Shown here piece by piece: positions 36,760-47,289 of a stretch of DNA of 64,000 nucleotides. The notes under the pieces are model-generated. The model made no database searches, was not told the origin of the DNA, and was given only the letters and a program-made list of their open reading frames with translations. Origin of the DNA: Vaginella massiliensis (lineage in GTDB: Bacteria; Bacteroidota; Bacteroidia; Flavobacteriales; Weeksellaceae); contig NZ_LT593746.1 of NCBI RefSeq assembly GCF_900089075.1, positions 556,920 through 620,919 on the forward strand. The letters are read 5' to 3'. The first letter of the stretch is position 1. Each line of letters starts with the position of its first letter. A program made the translations under genes and the position numbers.

Positions 36760-37292
36760 ATGAGAAAAACCTTTACAATTTTAGCGGTTTGTCTTTTGCA
36801 AACGTTCAAGCGCAACAAGAAGCGCCAGTAGCTATTGGCAAAGTTGAAATCAATACCTTTGGCGCAGGAGTGAGCTACGAATTACCCTTGTCGAGAAAAT
36901 TTATTTTAGAGACTGCTGCAGGCGTTGGTTTGGGATATGGTGTACACGATAATGGATTCGAAACAGATCTCAGTTTCAGTTCGATAGCGCCCTATATTCG
37001 TACAGAGTTGCGTTATAGGTACAATTTGGATAAGCGAACTGAACAAGGCAAAAGCACTGCGCTCAACTCGGGCAATTATCTAGGATTGCAAACCAAATTC
37101 AGTTTTGGGAATTCCAATCCAGATGCCAATCAAGTCTTATCTGTCAACTTGCATTGGGGAATACAGCGAAATTTTGGGACAAAATTTGTCTTGAATGCCT
37201 TTACGGGTGGAGGTGTGAATTACGACTTCCAGAACAAACAAATGAATGTATTACCAACCGTTGGCTTGCGTTTGGGTTTTAAATCGTTCTAA
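36760..37292 (+). pseudogene. Small outer membrane beta-barrel protein, frameshifted in the signal peptide
   Basis: The ATG at 36760 opens MRKTFTILAVCLL, a signal peptide start that then runs out of frame and stops at 36828. The frame entered at about 36789 reads SFANVQAQQEAP, the expected cleavage region, and continues with a beta-rich 160-residue barrel ending VGLRLGFKSF. A missing base near 36790 would reconcile the two frames. A TTG at 36789 could start a version without a signal, but it would not be exported. The terminal Phe is usual for outer membrane barrels. Confidence 0.65.
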
Positions 37293-37312
37293 AAGAAGGT
37301 TTATAAAAAAGA

Positions 37313-37344
37313 AATCGTGACAAAACTTAGATTTTGTCACGATT
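37313..37344. terminator. Strong hairpin terminator between the barrel gene and atpC
   Basis: A perfect 13-bp stem (37313-37325 with 37332-37344) encloses a 6-base loop, with T-rich sequence on the plus side and A-rich sequence on the other. It can serve both the plus-strand barrel gene and the minus-strand atpDC transcript. Confidence 0.75.
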
Positions 37345-37378
37345 ATTTTGTGTTATTCGTTTGCAGCTAAGCGGTAAA

Positions 37379-37672
37379 TTAGCTCGCTAATACCGATACT
37401 ACATTGTTGTTCATTTCCAAAACACCCCCTTTGATATCGAACAAAAAAACATGTTCGTCGGCAGGCGAATGATACACTTTTCCCGACTTGTTGTCGAAGT
37501 CTTGGAATGTTTTAGAATGCACTTTTATTTTGATCGTTCCTTCGCCCAAAGTGGCAACAATAGGAGCGTGGTTGTTCAGAATCTGAAATTCACCATCCTT
37601 TCCTGGTAAGGTTACCGAGTCTACTTCGGCATCAAAGACTACATATTCTGGAGTTACGATTTGTAAACGCAT
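37379..37672 (-). CDS. atpC: ATP synthase F1 subunit epsilon
   Basis: The 97-residue protein covers the N-terminal beta-sandwich of the epsilon subunit (LQIVTPEYVVFDAEVDSVTLPGKDGEFQIL and NNHAPIVATL). It lacks the C-terminal two-helix domain that inhibits ATP hydrolysis in E. coli, as is normal for Bacteroidota. An inserted loop (HSKTFQDFDNKSGKVYHSPADE) separates the strands. Epsilon joins gamma to the rotor of the F1 complex. It follows atpD after 76 bp, and the rest of the ATP synthase operon is not in the window, as usual for the phylum. Confidence 0.93.
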   Translation of the reverse strand: MRLQIVTPEYVVFDAEVDSVTLPGKDGEFQILNNHAPIVATLGEGTIKIKVHSKTFQDFDNKSGKVYHSPADEHVFLFDIKGGVLEMNNNVVSVLAS

Positions 37673-37748
37673 AGTTTTTAATTTTTAAAAAAAGAGTACT
37701 TAAGTTATGCAACGTAAGTACTCCAAATATAAAGGATTTATTCAAATC

Positions 37749-40361
<2,613 letters not shown>

Positions 40362-40403
40362 TTGCCAACAATAGACCTCTGAAGTTGCATAGAGCGAAAA
40401 AGT

Positions 40404-40796
40404 CTATTTTTTAGCCAAACGATCTTTTACGTATTCTACCTGCGTTTTGCCATGCGGTTTGGGTTTGCCGTCGGCATCGAGGTTCACCATCGTTATTTTT
40501 TCTACCGTGATGATGGTCTGGTGTGTCATTTTGTTTCGTACCTCGCATTTCAGCACCAAAGAAGTACGACCAAACTTCACTACTTCTAACCCAATTTCGA
40601 TGATGTCACCTTCTTTTGCCGATGCCTGAAAATCGATTTCAGACATAAATTTGGTTACCACATGCGGATTTTCGAGTTGGATGATCGAGTACAACGCCGC
40701 CTCTTCGTCTATCCAAGCCAGCAATTTACCGCCGAATAGCGATTTGTTCGGATTCAAATCTTCGGGTTTTACCCATTTTCGTGTATGGAAATTCAT
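40404..40796 (-). CDS. Acyl-CoA thioesterase, hotdog fold
   Basis: I start at the ATG at 40796 (130 residues, MNFHTRKWVKPEDLN); the longer frame to 40844 would overlap the upstream gene. The hotdog pattern is clear: PNKSLFGGKLLAWIDEEAAL around the central helix, with the acidic residue typical of the YciA/acyl-CoA hydrolase group, and strands FMSEIDFQASAKEGDIIEI. It should hydrolyse acyl-CoA thioesters in the cytoplasm; chain-length preference is unknown. It lies 4 bp downstream of the oxidoreductase gene and is probably cotranscribed. Confidence 0.88.
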   Translation of the reverse strand: MNFHTRKWVKPEDLNPNKSLFGGKLLAWIDEEAALYSIIQLENPHVVTKFMSEIDFQASAKEGDIIEIGLEVVKFGRTSLVLKCEVRNKMTHQTIITVEKITMVNLDADGKPKPHGKTQVEYVKDRLAKK

Positions 40797-40800
40797 CGCC

Positions 40801-41787
40801 TCAATTCGAAAAATATAGTTGTTGCTTTGCCAGTGTGTTGGCATCTGCTATAAACTTTACCAAATTCACCGCGTGCGCTCCGTCCAATATCGATTGGCGA
40901 TTTTCGCTCAGTGTTTCACAAATCTCGTTGATTGCATTCGGATGAAAATTCTTCTGCTCGGTCGATATTTTTTCTGAGCAACACACGTTTTTCATATCTG
41001 CATAGAGCAACTTGTTCAGGTATTGATCGCCAATTTTCACCGTCCCTTTTTCGGCAATGAGTGTAATGTGACTTTCGAAATTTTTGTTGAAAACCGAGGT
41101 CGTATACGTCATGCTTCCGATTGCGCCATCGGCAACAAAATCAAGCTTTCCGCTATCGGCAAACTCGGTTACATCTTGATGATTGAAATTGAATTGCTGC
41201 GACTGTTGGCAAACCACCTCATCGAACCAATAATTCATAATGTCTACAAAATGAGAGAATTGGGTAAACAATACACCGCCGTCCATGGTTTCGCTGCCGT
41301 GCCATTCGCGTTGTTTGTAATAGTTTTTATTTCGGTTCCAATAGCATTGGATGTTCACCATATAGATTTTTCCCAAAGCGTGTTGGTCGATCAGGTTTTT
41401 TACAAATTGTACCACCGGCGAAAAACGCAATTGCATCGAAGAAAATACGCGTCGATTGTAGGTGTTTGATATTTGTAAAATTTGCAAAGCATCGTCTACA
41501 TTCAGTGCCATCGGTTTTTCGATGAGCACGTGTTTTCCTGCCTTCAGGCAACGAATTGCGTGCTCGGTGTGCAAACCATTTGGCGTCGCAATCACCACCA
41601 CATCGGTTTGAGTGTCTTGCAAAAGAAACTCTTCCAAGGTATCGTAGCATTTTGCTTGTTCTTCTTCATCTATATCTGGCTTGTGCAAATCTACAATGGC
41701 AATCAAATTGGCGTCTTCGGTTTCTTTGATGGCTTCGTAATGCACGCGCCCGATATGTCCAAATCCTAAAATGGAAAAATTTGTCAT
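40801..41787 (-). CDS. Gfo/Idh/MocA family oxidoreductase
   Basis: The 328-residue enzyme has the N-terminal NAD(P) motif GFGHIGRVH (8-16), the family lysine region GKHVLIEKPMA (EKP motif), and a C-terminal alpha/beta domain with WHGSETMDGGVLFTQFSHFVDIM, where the His supports sugar or inositol oxidation. These enzymes act on sugar nucleotides, inositols and related polyols. In similar flavobacterial strains this type sits near polysaccharide genes, but here it is beside a thioesterase, so the substrate stays open. Confidence 0.88.
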   Translation of the reverse strand: MTNFSILGFGHIGRVHYEAIKETEDANLIAIVDLHKPDIDEEEQAKCYDTLEEFLLQDTQTDVVVIATPNGLHTEHAIRCLKAGKHVLIEKPMALNVDDALQILQISNTYNRRVFSSMQLRFSPVVQFVKNLIDQHALGKIYMVNIQCYWNRNKNYYKQREWHGSETMDGGVLFTQFSHFVDIMNYWFDEVVCQQSQQFNFNHQDVTEFADSGKLDFVADGAIGSMTYTTSVFNKNFESHITLIAEKGTVKIGDQYLNKLLYADMKNVCCSEKISTEQKNFHPNAINEICETLSENRQSILDGAHAVNLVKFIADANTLAKQQLYFSN

Positions 41788-41812
41788 GTTTGTATTTTAC
41801 CCGAAGGTAAAT

Positions 41813-43477
41813 TTATTTTATGATCTTTTCTAATATTTTTTGGGTAATGAGATAGGTTGGTTTCACGCCAGTCAATCCAAGTCCGCCCGAAGCCAAGGTG
41901 CTTCCTGTTTCCAACGGATTGTCGGATGCGTAGTAAGCGTACAAAACTTTGACATCGGTATCGATATGATGACGTATTTTCGAGGCTACTTGAATCGCTT
42001 TTTGATAATGCGCTCCTTCCATTTCCAATCCAATTGCGCGCCAAGACGAATTTTTGAAGTATTCTAATACATCTTTGTTTTGCAACGATGTTCCCAAAAC
42101 CGAAATCATGGTCCCTTCGTACACGCCCAAACGATTTCCTTTGAAATCCTCTGCCGACAATTCGTTGTAGAACGGATAATTGTCTGTGGTACCCTCGAAA
42201 ACATGGGCTGTCGGAATCATAATATCGCCTTTTTCACCTTCCAAAATCCCAGCTTTACCCATGATAGAAATAGATTTTACATTCATTTTGAATGGAGTTT
42301 TGCTGTTTTTGTAGGGTTTCAACAATTCATCCATCGCTTCGAATGCTTGTTCGCCAAATGCATAATCCATCACAATCAAGACGTCGTTTTCTTTGTCTTT
42401 TACGTAAGAAAATGCAGTGTTGACCATGTTTACTTTGCTCAAATCTATAATTTGTACATCGATATTGGTTCCTGATTTATCTTTGATCGAAATCAAACCA
42501 TTTTCTTGTGAAAAACGATTCAATTCTTCGCGCATCATCTTGTTTTTTTCTGCACTGATTTCTTTGAACAAATCCAAATCTGTCTTAGGCGAATAGGTTT
42601 GATTCAAAGCATCAAATGCAAACAAAATATTCATGACCGAATGCATGTTGGCGCTGATGATGTGCAGGTTTTTCTCTTGTAAATTGTTTTTGAGTAGCGT
42701 TTTCTTTATATCGTTTGCCCACGCTTCGCCAATCACATGATGGCCAATAGATTCGCGTAGGGTTGAGGTGAAGTTGATTTCTCGTTTTTTGACGCCATTT
42801 TCGTCTTGCTGACTCGTTTTACCCATCCAGTAGATAATTTTGAAGAATTTTTCTTTATCATTTGGCTCGCTGAAGTATTTATGAACTTCTTGCGTTTCTT
42901 CGAAGGTTCTACCCAATATTGTTGCCAAGTGCATCAGGGCGATTTCGCGATCTTTCCGATTGAGTTCGATATTGTTTATCGCAATATTTTCTATTTGTTC
43001 CCAGATGCGATGTTTGTTCAGCGATGTGTTGTTGAACGCTCGGTTGGCAATCTTGTCGGCCTCGTTGTAGAGAAAAGTTAGGTGCGTTAAAATATCGTAT
43101 ACCTCCGAACGACCACGCGTAATCTCGATGTTCATTTGGTCTTCATCGATTCGATAACAAAATCGACGTCTTTTTTTGGGAAGAATCGGTGTGAAAATCG
43201 AGCGGTCGTAGCCTTCGTCTGCTGTAAAGTTTACAAAAGGCGTTTCTACAATGCCGTCTGGCAAACGATCCAAAACATACATCAGACCATTCAACTCTAC
43301 TTTTTCTGGATCCTTCATCGAACCGTAAATTTCTGGGTTGATCTCGTATAATAAATTTCTCAAAATCTTCCCAGGTTTCCCTGAAATTCGAAAAACGCCA
43401 CGATGAAACAAGTGGCGCATAGAAATATAAATTCGCTCGATGGCGTCTGTTGATCTTCTTGCTCTTGAAATTGACAT
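41813..43477 (-). CDS. DUF6909 family protein with phosphorylase-like C-terminus
   Basis: The ATG at 43477 gives 554 residues beginning MSISRARRSTDAIERIYISM. The N-terminal ~300 residues are a charged, helical region without a motif I know. The C-terminal part (about 330-554) has alternating strands and helices and ends with RAIGLEMEGAHYQKAIQ, which resembles the nucleoside phosphorylase signature around the EMEGA glutamate. From memory this is the flavobacterial DUF6909 family. The function is unknown, and a phosphorylase-like activity is an inference from one motif. It follows the DUF3109 gene by 6 bp. Confidence 0.7.
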   Translation of the reverse strand: MSISRARRSTDAIERIYISMRHLFHRGVFRISGKPGKILRNLLYEINPEIYGSMKDPEKVELNGLMYVLDRLPDGIVETPFVNFTADEGYDRSIFTPILPKKRRRFCYRIDEDQMNIEITRGRSEVYDILTHLTFLYNEADKIANRAFNNTSLNKHRIWEQIENIAINNIELNRKDREIALMHLATILGRTFEETQEVHKYFSEPNDKEKFFKIIYWMGKTSQQDENGVKKREINFTSTLRESIGHHVIGEAWANDIKKTLLKNNLQEKNLHIISANMHSVMNILFAFDALNQTYSPKTDLDLFKEISAEKNKMMREELNRFSQENGLISIKDKSGTNIDVQIIDLSKVNMVNTAFSYVKDKENDVLIVMDYAFGEQAFEAMDELLKPYKNSKTPFKMNVKSISIMGKAGILEGEKGDIMIPTAHVFEGTTDNYPFYNELSAEDFKGNRLGVYEGTMISVLGTSLQNKDVLEYFKNSSWRAIGLEMEGAHYQKAIQVASKIRHHIDTDVKVLYAYYASDNPLETGSTLASGGLGLTGVKPTYLITQKILEKIIK

Positions 43478-43483
43478 GTTCAA

Positions 43484-44065
43484 TTATTTTTTTAGTGTTT
43501 TTCTAAATTCTTGATCGACTAACATTAATTCATCGTACCAATCCTCTCCAAACTTTCGAATTAAGGCGTCTTTGGTGAATGTTGCTACGTTTATTTTCAA
43601 TTCTTTTCCTAGGGTACATGCATCCGAACAAATATTCCAAACGTGATAATTGACTGCCGTAAAATTTGAATATTTCTTAACACGCACCGGATATAGATGA
43701 CACGAAATGGGTTTTTTATAATCAATTGCGCCCGCGTCGTATGCTTTTTCTATTCCGCATTTTGAGTAGCCTTTGTCATCAAAAATGAGGTACGCACACT
43801 CTTTACCATTTACGAGCGGAGTTGTCCAATCTCCATCCTCATCAATGGTATATTTCCCTTGTTGCTCAATCGATTCGATTCCTTCTTGGCGCAAGAATGG
43901 TTTTACGTCTTCGTAAATATCATCCAAAATATCCAACTCGTCGTCATCCAACGGCGCGCCTGCATCACCTTCTACACAACAAATTCCTTTGCATTTAGAA
44001 AGGTTGCAAACAAATTCTTCACTCAATAATTCCTCTGACACGAGAGTTTTTCCGATTTGGAACAT
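43484..44065 (-). CDS. DUF3109 family cysteine-rich protein
   Basis: I start at the ATG at 44065 (193 residues, MFQIGKTLVSEELL); a longer frame extends into the promoter region and the dxs gene. Four cysteines cluster in FVCNLSKCKGICCVEGD, with others in GKECAYL, SKCGIEKAYDAG, ISCHLYPVR and NICSDACTLG. This is the YkgJ/DUF3109 type, assumed to bind zinc or an iron-sulfur cluster. Function is not established. A TACCTTTG box (44087-44094, minus strand) lies 21 bases upstream, back to back with the dxs box. Confidence 0.88.
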   Translation of the reverse strand: MFQIGKTLVSEELLSEEFVCNLSKCKGICCVEGDAGAPLDDDELDILDDIYEDVKPFLRQEGIESIEQQGKYTIDEDGDWTTPLVNGKECAYLIFDDKGYSKCGIEKAYDAGAIDYKKPISCHLYPVRVKKYSNFTAVNYHVWNICSDACTLGKELKINVATFTKDALIRKFGEDWYDELMLVDQEFRKTLKK

Positions 44066-44115
44066 TTTTCGTTTTTTTGTAATCTTCAAAGGTACGATAA
44101 ATATGCGAAATAATG

Positions 44116-44123
44116 TAATTTTG
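44116..44123 (+). promoter_or_regulatory. -7 box (TAATTTTG) upstream of dxs
   Basis: This TAnnTTTG match is 22 bases before the TTG start of dxs. The divergent box for the DUF3109 gene is about 20 bases away at 44087-44094. A -33 element is not obvious for either. Confidence 0.4.
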
Positions 44124-44145
44124 CTTTTTACATAGCAGAAGAATT

Positions 44146-45882
44146 TTGTTAGAAAACATTCAATACCCAAAAGATTTACGTCAGCTTTCGATTCCAGAAA
44201 TGGAATTGTTGGCACACGAACTTCGTGAATTTATTTTGGAAACGCTTTCGATAAAACCCGGGCATCTCGGGGCAAACCTCGGCGTGGTCGAATTGACGAT
44301 TGCGTTGCATCATTATTACCAAACTCCAGCCGATTTGTTGGTTTGGGATGTAGGACATCAGGCTTATCCGCACAAAATTCTTACCGGGCGAAAAGATGCA
44401 TTCGATACCATTCGTCAGCAAGGCGGTCTCGCTGGTTTTCCCGAGCGAAAGGAGAGCGAGTACGACACCTTTGGTGTTGGGCATTCGTCGACGTCTATTT
44501 CTGCAATTTTGGGAATGGCACGAGCGTCAAATCTGAAAAACGAAAATCGCAAACATATTGCGGTAATCGGAGACGCTTCGATCACTTCTGGTATGGCAAT
44601 GGAAGCACTCAACCATCTGGGCGATACCGATTTGGATGTCACCATTATACTGAATGATAATTCGATCGGAATCGATCCTTCGATGGGCGCTCTGAAAACA
44701 CATTTTGCTCATTTGGATCAACAGCGACCCAATTTTTTCGAACATTTAGGCCTGCATTTTATTGGAACTTTCGACGGACATTCTTTTACCGAATTATTAA
44801 AAGCTTTTGAGCTTGCCGATAAAATAAATGGACCTAAAATCATCCACCTGAAAACCATCAAAGGAAAAGGTTACGAAAAAGCTGAGCTCGATCAAGTAAA
44901 ATGGCATGCTCCAGGGAAGTTTGACAAGCTTACTGGAGAGCTCCTCAGCGGAAATAAACAGAAAACCTATCAAGATGTTTTTGGGGAGAGCATGATCGAA
45001 CTGATGCAAGAAAATCGTGCGATGGTCGCCATTACGCCTGCCATGCTTACTGGTAGCAATCTCGTCCAAGTCAGAGAAAAATTCCCCGATCGCGTGTTCG
45101 ATGTGGGCATTGCCGAGCAACATTCCGTTACGTTTGCCGCTGGATTGGTGACGCAGGGCATTGTCCCGTATGTTTCGATTTATTCCACTTTTCTGCAACG
45201 GGCTTATGATCAAGTCATCCATGATGTAGCCTTACAAAATCTTGCAGTTGTTTTTTGTATCGATCGAGCTGGGATTGTTGGTTCGGATGGTGCGACACAT
45301 CACGGATATTTCGACATCAGTTTTCTGAACAGTATACCGAATTTAGTGGTGAGTTCGCCAAGAAACGAAACCGACTTTAGAAATTTATTGTACACGGCTC
45401 AATTCACTTCGAGGCCTTTTGCTATTCGCTATCCGAAAAACGCAATCGATTTATCGGATAAAGCCTACAGCCCAGCATTGATGACAATCGGCAAGTCGGA
45501 AACGCTTTCGTTCGGAACCCAACTCGCAATTTGTTCAACAGGAAAACTTTCGTCACGCATTTTGGAGATCATCCGAAAAAATCAATTATCAGAACATATT
45601 CATTTAATCGATTTTGCTTTCATCAAGCCTTTAGATTTCGACGTTTTGGAGCAATTAAAATCGTTCGAATATATCCTAACTTATGAAGACGGCATAATGA
45701 ATGGCGGTTTTGGAGAGGCTATACGTAAAGCAATGGCAGCGTTGAATTACCAAGGAAATGTGTTGACATTCGGTTATCCCGATAGTTTTATTCTGCATGC
45801 AACCATCGAAGAATTGGAGCAACAAATAGGGTTGGACGACGAGTCGATTTTGTTAAATATCCGACAATTTCTAAATGCTTGA
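44146..45882 (+). CDS. dxs: 1-deoxy-D-xylulose-5-phosphate synthase
   Basis: The 578-residue enzyme has the thiamine diphosphate motif GDASITSGMAMEALNHLG...NDNSIGI, the transketolase pyrimidine-binding segment with the catalytic Glu in FDVGIAEQHSVTFAAGL, and IDRAGIVGSDGATHHG. It makes DXP from pyruvate and glyceraldehyde 3-phosphate, the first step of the MEP isoprenoid pathway. The start is a TTG (LLENIQYPKDLRQL); no ATG is available ahead of the conserved region except internal ones. It is about 40 residues shorter than E. coli Dxs, all core motifs intact. Confidence 0.94.
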   Translation: MLENIQYPKDLRQLSIPEMELLAHELREFILETLSIKPGHLGANLGVVELTIALHHYYQTPADLLVWDVGHQAYPHKILTGRKDAFDTIRQQGGLAGFPERKESEYDTFGVGHSSTSISAILGMARASNLKNENRKHIAVIGDASITSGMAMEALNHLGDTDLDVTIILNDNSIGIDPSMGALKTHFAHLDQQRPNFFEHLGLHFIGTFDGHSFTELLKAFELADKINGPKIIHLKTIKGKGYEKAELDQVKWHAPGKFDKLTGELLSGNKQKTYQDVFGESMIELMQENRAMVAITPAMLTGSNLVQVREKFPDRVFDVGIAEQHSVTFAAGLVTQGIVPYVSIYSTFLQRAYDQVIHDVALQNLAVVFCIDRAGIVGSDGATHHGYFDISFLNSIPNLVVSSPRNETDFRNLLYTAQFTSRPFAIRYPKNAIDLSDKAYSPALMTIGKSETLSFGTQLAICSTGKLSSRILEIIRKNQLSEHIHLIDFAFIKPLDFDVLEQLKSFEYILTYEDGIMNGGFGEAIRKAMAALNYQGNVLTFGYPDSFILHATIEELEQQIGLDDESILLNIRQFLNA

Positions 45883-45926
45883 CGCTTGGGCATAAGAATT
45901 GCGTAGGAGAAAGAAAAACGTCGAAA

Positions 45927-46427
45927 ATGAAAAAAATAATCTCCTTTACAATCATCAGCTGTTTGCTTTTATCGGCCTGCAGTACCGTGAATAGTATGGA
46001 CGGCTTCTACGACAAATACAAAAAGCAAGGAACCTTGGTGGCAATTCCCAATTTCGCCCTGAAAGCCATAGGGAAATTTGGTGGCAATGTCGAATTTACA
46101 GAATATCTGAAGTCTTCGAAAGTTTTTGTGATGACGAATGTTACGGACGGTAAAATGAATCGCGTCATGAACGATCTGAAAGCAGGAACGAGAGGCGACC
46201 ATTATTCACTACCAGTGAAATTGAAAAAAGGAAGTAAAACACTGAACGTTGCCATGCTCGAAGATAAAGACCGTGTAAAAAGCCTGGTAATGGGTGTCAG
46301 CGGTTTCAAAAGTGTTTTGGTGTTGCAATCTAAAATGGATGTTTCCAAAGAAACCTTAGAAAATGCTTTGGAAAATGTAAGCGATGATTTTGTCGAAGAT
46401 CTTATCGATATTTTATCACTCAAATAA
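45927..46427 (+). CDS. DUF4252 family lipoprotein
   Basis: The ATG at 45927 gives 166 residues with a lipobox ending at Cys18 (LLLSAC). The longer frame from 45879, overlapping dxs, lacks a signal. The mature protein matches the DUF4252 layout: FYDKYKKQGTLVAIPNFALK, a conserved KVFVMTNVTDGKM segment and MLEDKDRVKSLVMGVSG...LVLQSK strands. Members are envelope proteins of Bacteroidota with no assigned function, often near anti-sigma/ECF genes, though not here. It is 44 bp downstream of dxs and may share its transcript. A terminator follows. Confidence 0.85.
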   Translation: MKKIISFTIISCLLLSACSTVNSMDGFYDKYKKQGTLVAIPNFALKAIGKFGGNVEFTEYLKSSKVFVMTNVTDGKMNRVMNDLKAGTRGDHYSLPVKLKKGSKTLNVAMLEDKDRVKSLVMGVSGFKSVLVLQSKMDVSKETLENALENVSDDFVEDLIDILSLK

Positions 46428-46460
46428 GAAATCAATTCTATTTCTAAAACCCTCCTCACA

Positions 46461-46480
46461 AAGCCTGAATTGTCAGGCTT
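46461..46480 (+). terminator. Rho-independent terminator after the DUF4252 gene
   Basis: An 8-bp perfect stem (AAGCCTGA with TCAGGCTT) with a 4-base loop is followed by a T-run. It ends just before the rsmI promoter. Confidence 0.85.
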
Positions 46481-46488
46481 TTTTCTTA

Positions 46489-46496
46489 TATATTTG
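46489..46496 (+). promoter_or_regulatory. -7 box (TATATTTG) of rsmI
   Basis: The box ends four bases before the rsmI ATG, implying transcription starting at or next to the start codon, which means a leaderless mRNA. A TTG at 46470-46472, 16 bases upstream, is a weak -33 candidate. Confidence 0.5.
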
Positions 46497-46500
46497 CAAC

Positions 46501-47178
46501 ATGAGCGGTAAACTAATCTTTGTCCCAACGCCTGTCGGTAACCTGAAAGACATCACCTTTCGGGCAATAGAAGTTCTGAAAGAAGTAGACCTCATACTTG
46601 CCGAAGACACCCGAACCAGCGGAATTTTGTTGAAGCATTATGAGATTGCTACTCCCATGCGTTCTTACCATATGCACAATGAGCATCAGGCGACCGACGA
46701 TATCGTTAGACAATTGCGAGATGGTCAACAAATCGCGTTGATCACAGACGCTGGAACCCCAGGAATCTCAGATCCAGGCTACTTTCTAGCCAAAGCCTGT
46801 GTCGATCACAACATCTTGATCGAATGCCTGCCGGGAGCCACGGCGTTTGTCCCGGCATTAGTTGTTTCGGGTTTGCCTAATAACGAATTTTCGTTTGTCG
46901 GATTTTTACCTGTAAAAAAAGGACGAAAGACTAAATTAGAAAGTTTGCAGTCTGAAAAAAATACGATGGTTTTCTACGAATCACCGCATAAAATTTCGCG
47001 TACCATTCGCGATCTTGCCGACGTTTTGGGTAAGGATAGACGCGCCAGCCTCTCACGAGAAATTTCTAAAAAGTTCGAAGAAACCATACGCGGAACCTTG
47101 GAAGAGCTGATAAAAATTACCGAATCCCGAAACCTGAAAGGGGAGATGGTATTGGTTGTCGAAGGTGCGAAAGCATAG
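46501..47178 (+). CDS. rsmI: 16S rRNA (cytidine(1402)-2'-O)-methyltransferase
   Basis: The ATG at 46501 gives 225 residues beginning MSGKLIFVPTPVGNLKDIT, the exact family start. An in-frame extension to 46384 would cross the upstream gene and terminator. The tetrapyrrole methylase-like fold is marked by LAEDTRTSG, ITDAGTPGISDPG and the FVGFLPVKKGRK segment. RsmI methylates the ribose of C1402 in the ribosomal P site. The predicted leaderless transcript start lies within a few bases of the ATG. Confidence 0.96.
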   Translation: MSGKLIFVPTPVGNLKDITFRAIEVLKEVDLILAEDTRTSGILLKHYEIATPMRSYHMHNEHQATDDIVRQLRDGQQIALITDAGTPGISDPGYFLAKACVDHNILIECLPGATAFVPALVVSGLPNNEFSFVGFLPVKKGRKTKLESLQSEKNTMVFYESPHKISRTIRDLADVLGKDRRASLSREISKKFEETIRGTLEELIKITESRNLKGEMVLVVEGAKA

Positions 47179-47289
47179 TTTTATTAAGTTCTAAATTGGA
47201 TTCGAAAAGGTTTAATTATTAATATTTTTAAACCCTCGTATTGCATCGATTTGCTGTTTGCAATTTGCACGCTTTGGCTCCGAAAAAAA

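Noticed and set aside
33753-37292. Prophage, toxin-antitoxin or defence system in the irregular region
   Set aside because: No integrase, phage structural gene, nuclease or toxin motif is visible; all recognisable parts are envelope proteins or a regulator.
40369-40417. Imperfect hairpin between ribF and the thioesterase gene
   Set aside because: Two short stems with bulges could form a terminator, but the pairing is too broken to be confident.
47213-47245. A+T-rich inverted repeat between rsmI and recJ as a terminator
   Set aside because: The stem is short and A-T only with a long loop and no T-run; too weak to call.
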